Assembly (NCBI GenBank): GCA_021152765.1
Contig: JAGKUT010000032.1
Location: 1 to 7,732, forward strand
DNA length: 7,732 nt
Reading direction: 5' to 3'
From: Actinomycetes bacterium
GTDB lineage: Bacteria; Bacillota_I; Bacilli_A; RF39; UBA660
Shown: positions 6,409 to 7,732 of the stretch, piece by piece
Position numbering within the stretch: position 1 is the stretch's first letter
Layout of the letters: every line of letters starts with the position of its first letter
Program-made: the position numbers and the translations under genes
Notes under the pieces: generated by a model
The model's database searches: none
What the model was told of the DNA's origin: nothing
What the model saw: only the letters and a program-made list of their open reading frames with translations

Positions 6409-6417
6409 TCCTCCTTT
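6409..6417 (-). promoter_or_regulatory. Strong ribosome-binding site of htpG
   Basis: AAAGGAGGA on the minus strand lies 5 bases before the ATG. It is much closer to the anti-Shine-Dalgarno consensus than the GGTGA-type sites of the + strand promoters, which fits high expression when derepressed. It also fixes the start at 6403. Confidence 0.9.
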
Positions 6418-6429
6418 ATCACATAGATT

Positions 6430-6458
6430 ATGTTACTCTTATTATTGGCACTTGTCAA
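6430..6458 (-). promoter_or_regulatory. htpG promoter, -35 box overlapping CIRCE
   Basis: On the minus strand a perfect -35 box, TTGACA, occupies 6458-6453. TAACAT (6435-6430) lies 17 bp downstream as the likely -10, matching 4 of 6 bases. CATAAT (6432-6427) is a better hexamer but is 20 bp from the -35. The -35 box lies inside the CIRCE element, so HrcA binding would block RNA polymerase directly. The leader would be about 20 nt. Confidence 0.7.
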
Positions 6459-6471
6459 GTGTGAGTGCTAA
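6445..6471. promoter_or_regulatory. CIRCE operator (HrcA repressor site)
   Basis: TTGGCACTT (6445-6453), nine bases, then GAGTGCTAA (6463-6471) reproduce the CIRCE layout (TTAGCACTC-N9-GAGTGCTAA). One arm is perfect and the other has two mismatches; the 9-bp spacer is exact. HrcA binds CIRCE and represses heat-shock genes until stress leaves it inactive. The only promoter it overlaps is that of htpG. hrcA itself is not in the window. Confidence 0.93.
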
Positions 6472-6496
6472 AAAAGACAAAATTACTTTGTCTTTT
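6470..6496 (-). terminator. Terminator of the dnaD-nth operon
   Basis: On the minus strand AAAAGACAAA (6496-6487) pairs perfectly with TTTGTCTTTT (6481-6472) around a 5-base loop that contains the nth stop codon (6485-6483). Six T (6475-6470) form the tail. The stem has only two G-C pairs, so it may terminate weakly and allow some read-through into htpG. The tail overlaps two bases of CIRCE. Confidence 0.6.
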
Positions 6497-7109
6497 GATG
6501 TTTACAAATACTAATTAGTTTACAACTATCGCATTGTGGATTTTGTGATTTACAGTAGTATCTACCAAATAATACTAATTGATGATGCATTCTACATAGT
6601 CTTTCTTTTTTTATTTTTTTTGTTAGTATTTCTTCTACTTTTCTCACATCTGCTTTATTAGGTGCTAGTCCTAATCTTTTTGATACTCTTTCTACATGTG
6701 TATCTACTGCAATACATGGAACATTATATATATTGCTTAATACTACATTTGTTGTTTTTCTTCCTACTCCTGGTAGTTTTTCTAGGTATTCTCTATCATT
6801 TGGTACATAGTTTAATTCTTTTAAGATACTAGCTATTTCTATTGTATTTTTAGCTTTTACATTGTATGTTCCAATTGGTTTTATTATTTTTTTAATATCT
6901 TCTATATCAGCATTTGATAATTCTTCTAAGTCTTTATATTTTTTAAACAATATTTCTGTTACTTGGTTTACTTTTTTATCTGTTGTTTGGGCGCTTAACA
7001 TTGTTGCAATTAATAGTTCATAGTCTTTATTATAGTTTAATTCACATTTAGGGTTTGGAATTATTTCATCTAGATAGTTTTCAATTTTATTTATCGTTGA
7101 GCCAGTCAT
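6483..7109 (-). CDS. nth: Endonuclease III (Nth), bifunctional DNA glycosylase/AP lyase
   Basis: Nth removes oxidised pyrimidines and cleaves the resulting abasic site in base-excision repair. The 208-aa protein has the family layout: MLSAQTTDKKV (37-47), the helix-hairpin-helix KLPGVGRKT (111-119) with catalytic Lys K118, AVDTHVERVSKRLGL (134-148) with catalytic Asp D136, and a C-terminal [4Fe-4S] loop with C186, C193, C196 and C202 spaced C-X6-C-X2-C-X5-C. The 18-residue Lys-Asp spacing equals that of E. coli Nth (K120, D138). The first 23 bases overlap the end of dnaD. No ribosome-binding site precedes ATG 7109, so translation probably depends on coupling to dnaD. The ATG adds about five residues to the N-terminus relative to the conserved start region, and a non-ATG start slightly downstream cannot be excluded. 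It ends at a hairpin next to the htpG control region. The assignment is firm. Confidence 0.96.
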   Translation of the reverse strand: MTGSTINKIENYLDEIIPNPKCELNYNKDYELLIATMLSAQTTDKKVNQVTEILFKKYKDLEELSNADIEDIKKIIKPIGTYNVKAKNTIEIASILKELNYVPNDREYLEKLPGVGRKTTNVVLSNIYNVPCIAVDTHVERVSKRLGLAPNKADVRKVEEILTKKIKKERLCRMHHQLVLFGRYYCKSQNPQCDSCKLISICKHQKTK

Positions 7110-7728
7110 AGTTTAATATATCGTTTTTAGGTTTTGCTTCTTTTTTTTGTCTAAAGTTCATTCTAGATTTTTCCACATCTTCTTGTGTTTTAATTCCTTT
7201 TTTTGACCATTCACTTATTATTCTATCTATATATCTTAAGTTAGTTACTCCATTATATGTAGCTTCTTTAAGCGCTAATTTTATTGTTTCTTCGCTAGTA
7301 CCATTTTCTATCCATGCACTTATTATTTCTACTTCCATTGCGGATATTGGTCTTCCAAATTCTTCTTCAAATATTGAATATATATTTGATTGTTTTTCTG
7401 GTTCTTCTTTATTTAATATTTTAAATGTTAGTTTTTCATATAATCCATCTAAATTAATATATTCATTTCTAATATTGCCTATTTTTTTTAGTTCAAGTTT
7501 TATTATTCCTTTTGATGTTAAGTCTTCCATTAATTCCATTACATTATTTAATGTTATATTTAAGTCATTACTTATTTGTTTTGGATTAAATATTTCACTT
7601 GTATTTAGTATATATATAATTAGTATTAATTCTTGTTCTGTTAGTTCTAAGGCTTTATAATTCATAAATAGAAGTCTTGGTATAACTATGTCTCTATTTT
7701 GAATTATTTCTTTTATTTTTTCTGTCAT
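7087..7728 (-). CDS. dnaD: DNA replication initiation/restart protein DnaD
   Basis: DnaD is the Bacillota protein that remodels DNA and helps recruit DnaB and the DnaC helicase (B. subtilis names) at oriC and at stalled forks. The 213-aa protein has the N-terminal winged-helix DDBH1 domain (about 1-100, with IPRLLFMNYKALELTEQELI at 16-35) and the C-terminal DDBH2 domain (about 115-185). The latter includes IYSIFEEEFGRPISAME (116-132), LALKEA (151-156) and YIDRIISEW (166-174), which fits the YxxxIxxxW DNA-binding motif (Y166, I170, W174). The C-terminal tail is short and ends NYDWLNDK, like the Y-N-W-L ending of B. subtilis DnaD. ATG at 7728 is only 4 bases from the window end, so the promoter and ribosome site are not visible and an upstream start cannot be ruled out; the N-terminus lines up with homologues as it stands. 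nth overlaps its 3' end by 23 bases. Confidence 0.94.
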   Translation of the reverse strand: MTEKIKEIIQNRDIVIPRLLFMNYKALELTEQELILIIYILNTSEIFNPKQISNDLNITLNNVMELMEDLTSKGIIKLELKKIGNIRNEYINLDGLYEKLTFKILNKEEPEKQSNIYSIFEEEFGRPISAMEVEIISAWIENGTSEETIKLALKEATYNGVTNLRYIDRIISEWSKKGIKTQEDVEKSRMNFRQKKEAKPKNDILNYDWLNDK

Positions 7729-7732
7729 TTTA

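Noticed and set aside
6427..6432. CATAAT (minus strand) as the htpG -10 box
   Set aside because: It matches the consensus better than TAACAT, but the 20-bp distance to TTGACA is too long; kept only as an alternative.

Overview
The window is very AT-rich DNA with tightly packed genes and the gene content of a low-GC member of the Bacillota. It carries recU followed by a class A penicillin-binding protein gene, facing dnaD and nth. These two pairs also lie next to each other in Bacillus subtilis and its relatives (established knowledge). A peptidoglycan synthase argues against a wall-less Mollicute. TGA ends recU and Trp is encoded by TGG, so the standard bacterial code is in use. An uncultured Bacilli lineage of the RF39/Erysipelotrichales type is my guess, but the window cannot fix the taxon.

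Layout: (1) 36-866, +, is a membrane-anchored calcineurin-like phosphoesterase homologue that has lost several metal-binding residues. (2) 884-997, -, is a 37-codon gene convergent with it, sharing a hairpin terminator and having a near-perfect Shine-Dalgarno sequence. (3) 998-1135 is a divergent promoter region. (4) 1136-4497, +, is the recU-ponA operon, joined by an ATGA overlap. (5) 4496-4525 is a bidirectional terminator between convergent genes. (6) 4523-6403, -, is htpG. (7) 6404-6482 is a dense control region with the htpG promoter, a CIRCE operator and the terminator of the next operon. (8) 6483-7728, -, is the dnaD-nth pair with overlapping genes.

How the genes fit together: RecU (Holliday junction resolution), Nth (oxidised-base repair) and DnaD (replication restart and initiation) are genome-maintenance genes. 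PonA builds the wall, and recU-ponA coupling links chromosome segregation to cell-wall growth in the Bacillota. HtpG sits inside this otherwise conserved island and carries its own HrcA/CIRCE control, so it looks like an independent heat-shock unit placed between the two operons.

I found no mobile element, CRISPR array, tRNA, rRNA or riboswitch, and no new multi-gene system. The most notable points are the likely pseudoenzyme phosphoesterase, the CIRCE operator overlapping the -35 box of htpG, a repeated compact promoter/ribosome-site module, changed glycosyltransferase motifs and C-terminal Ig-like domains in PonA, and the unannotated-looking small gene.
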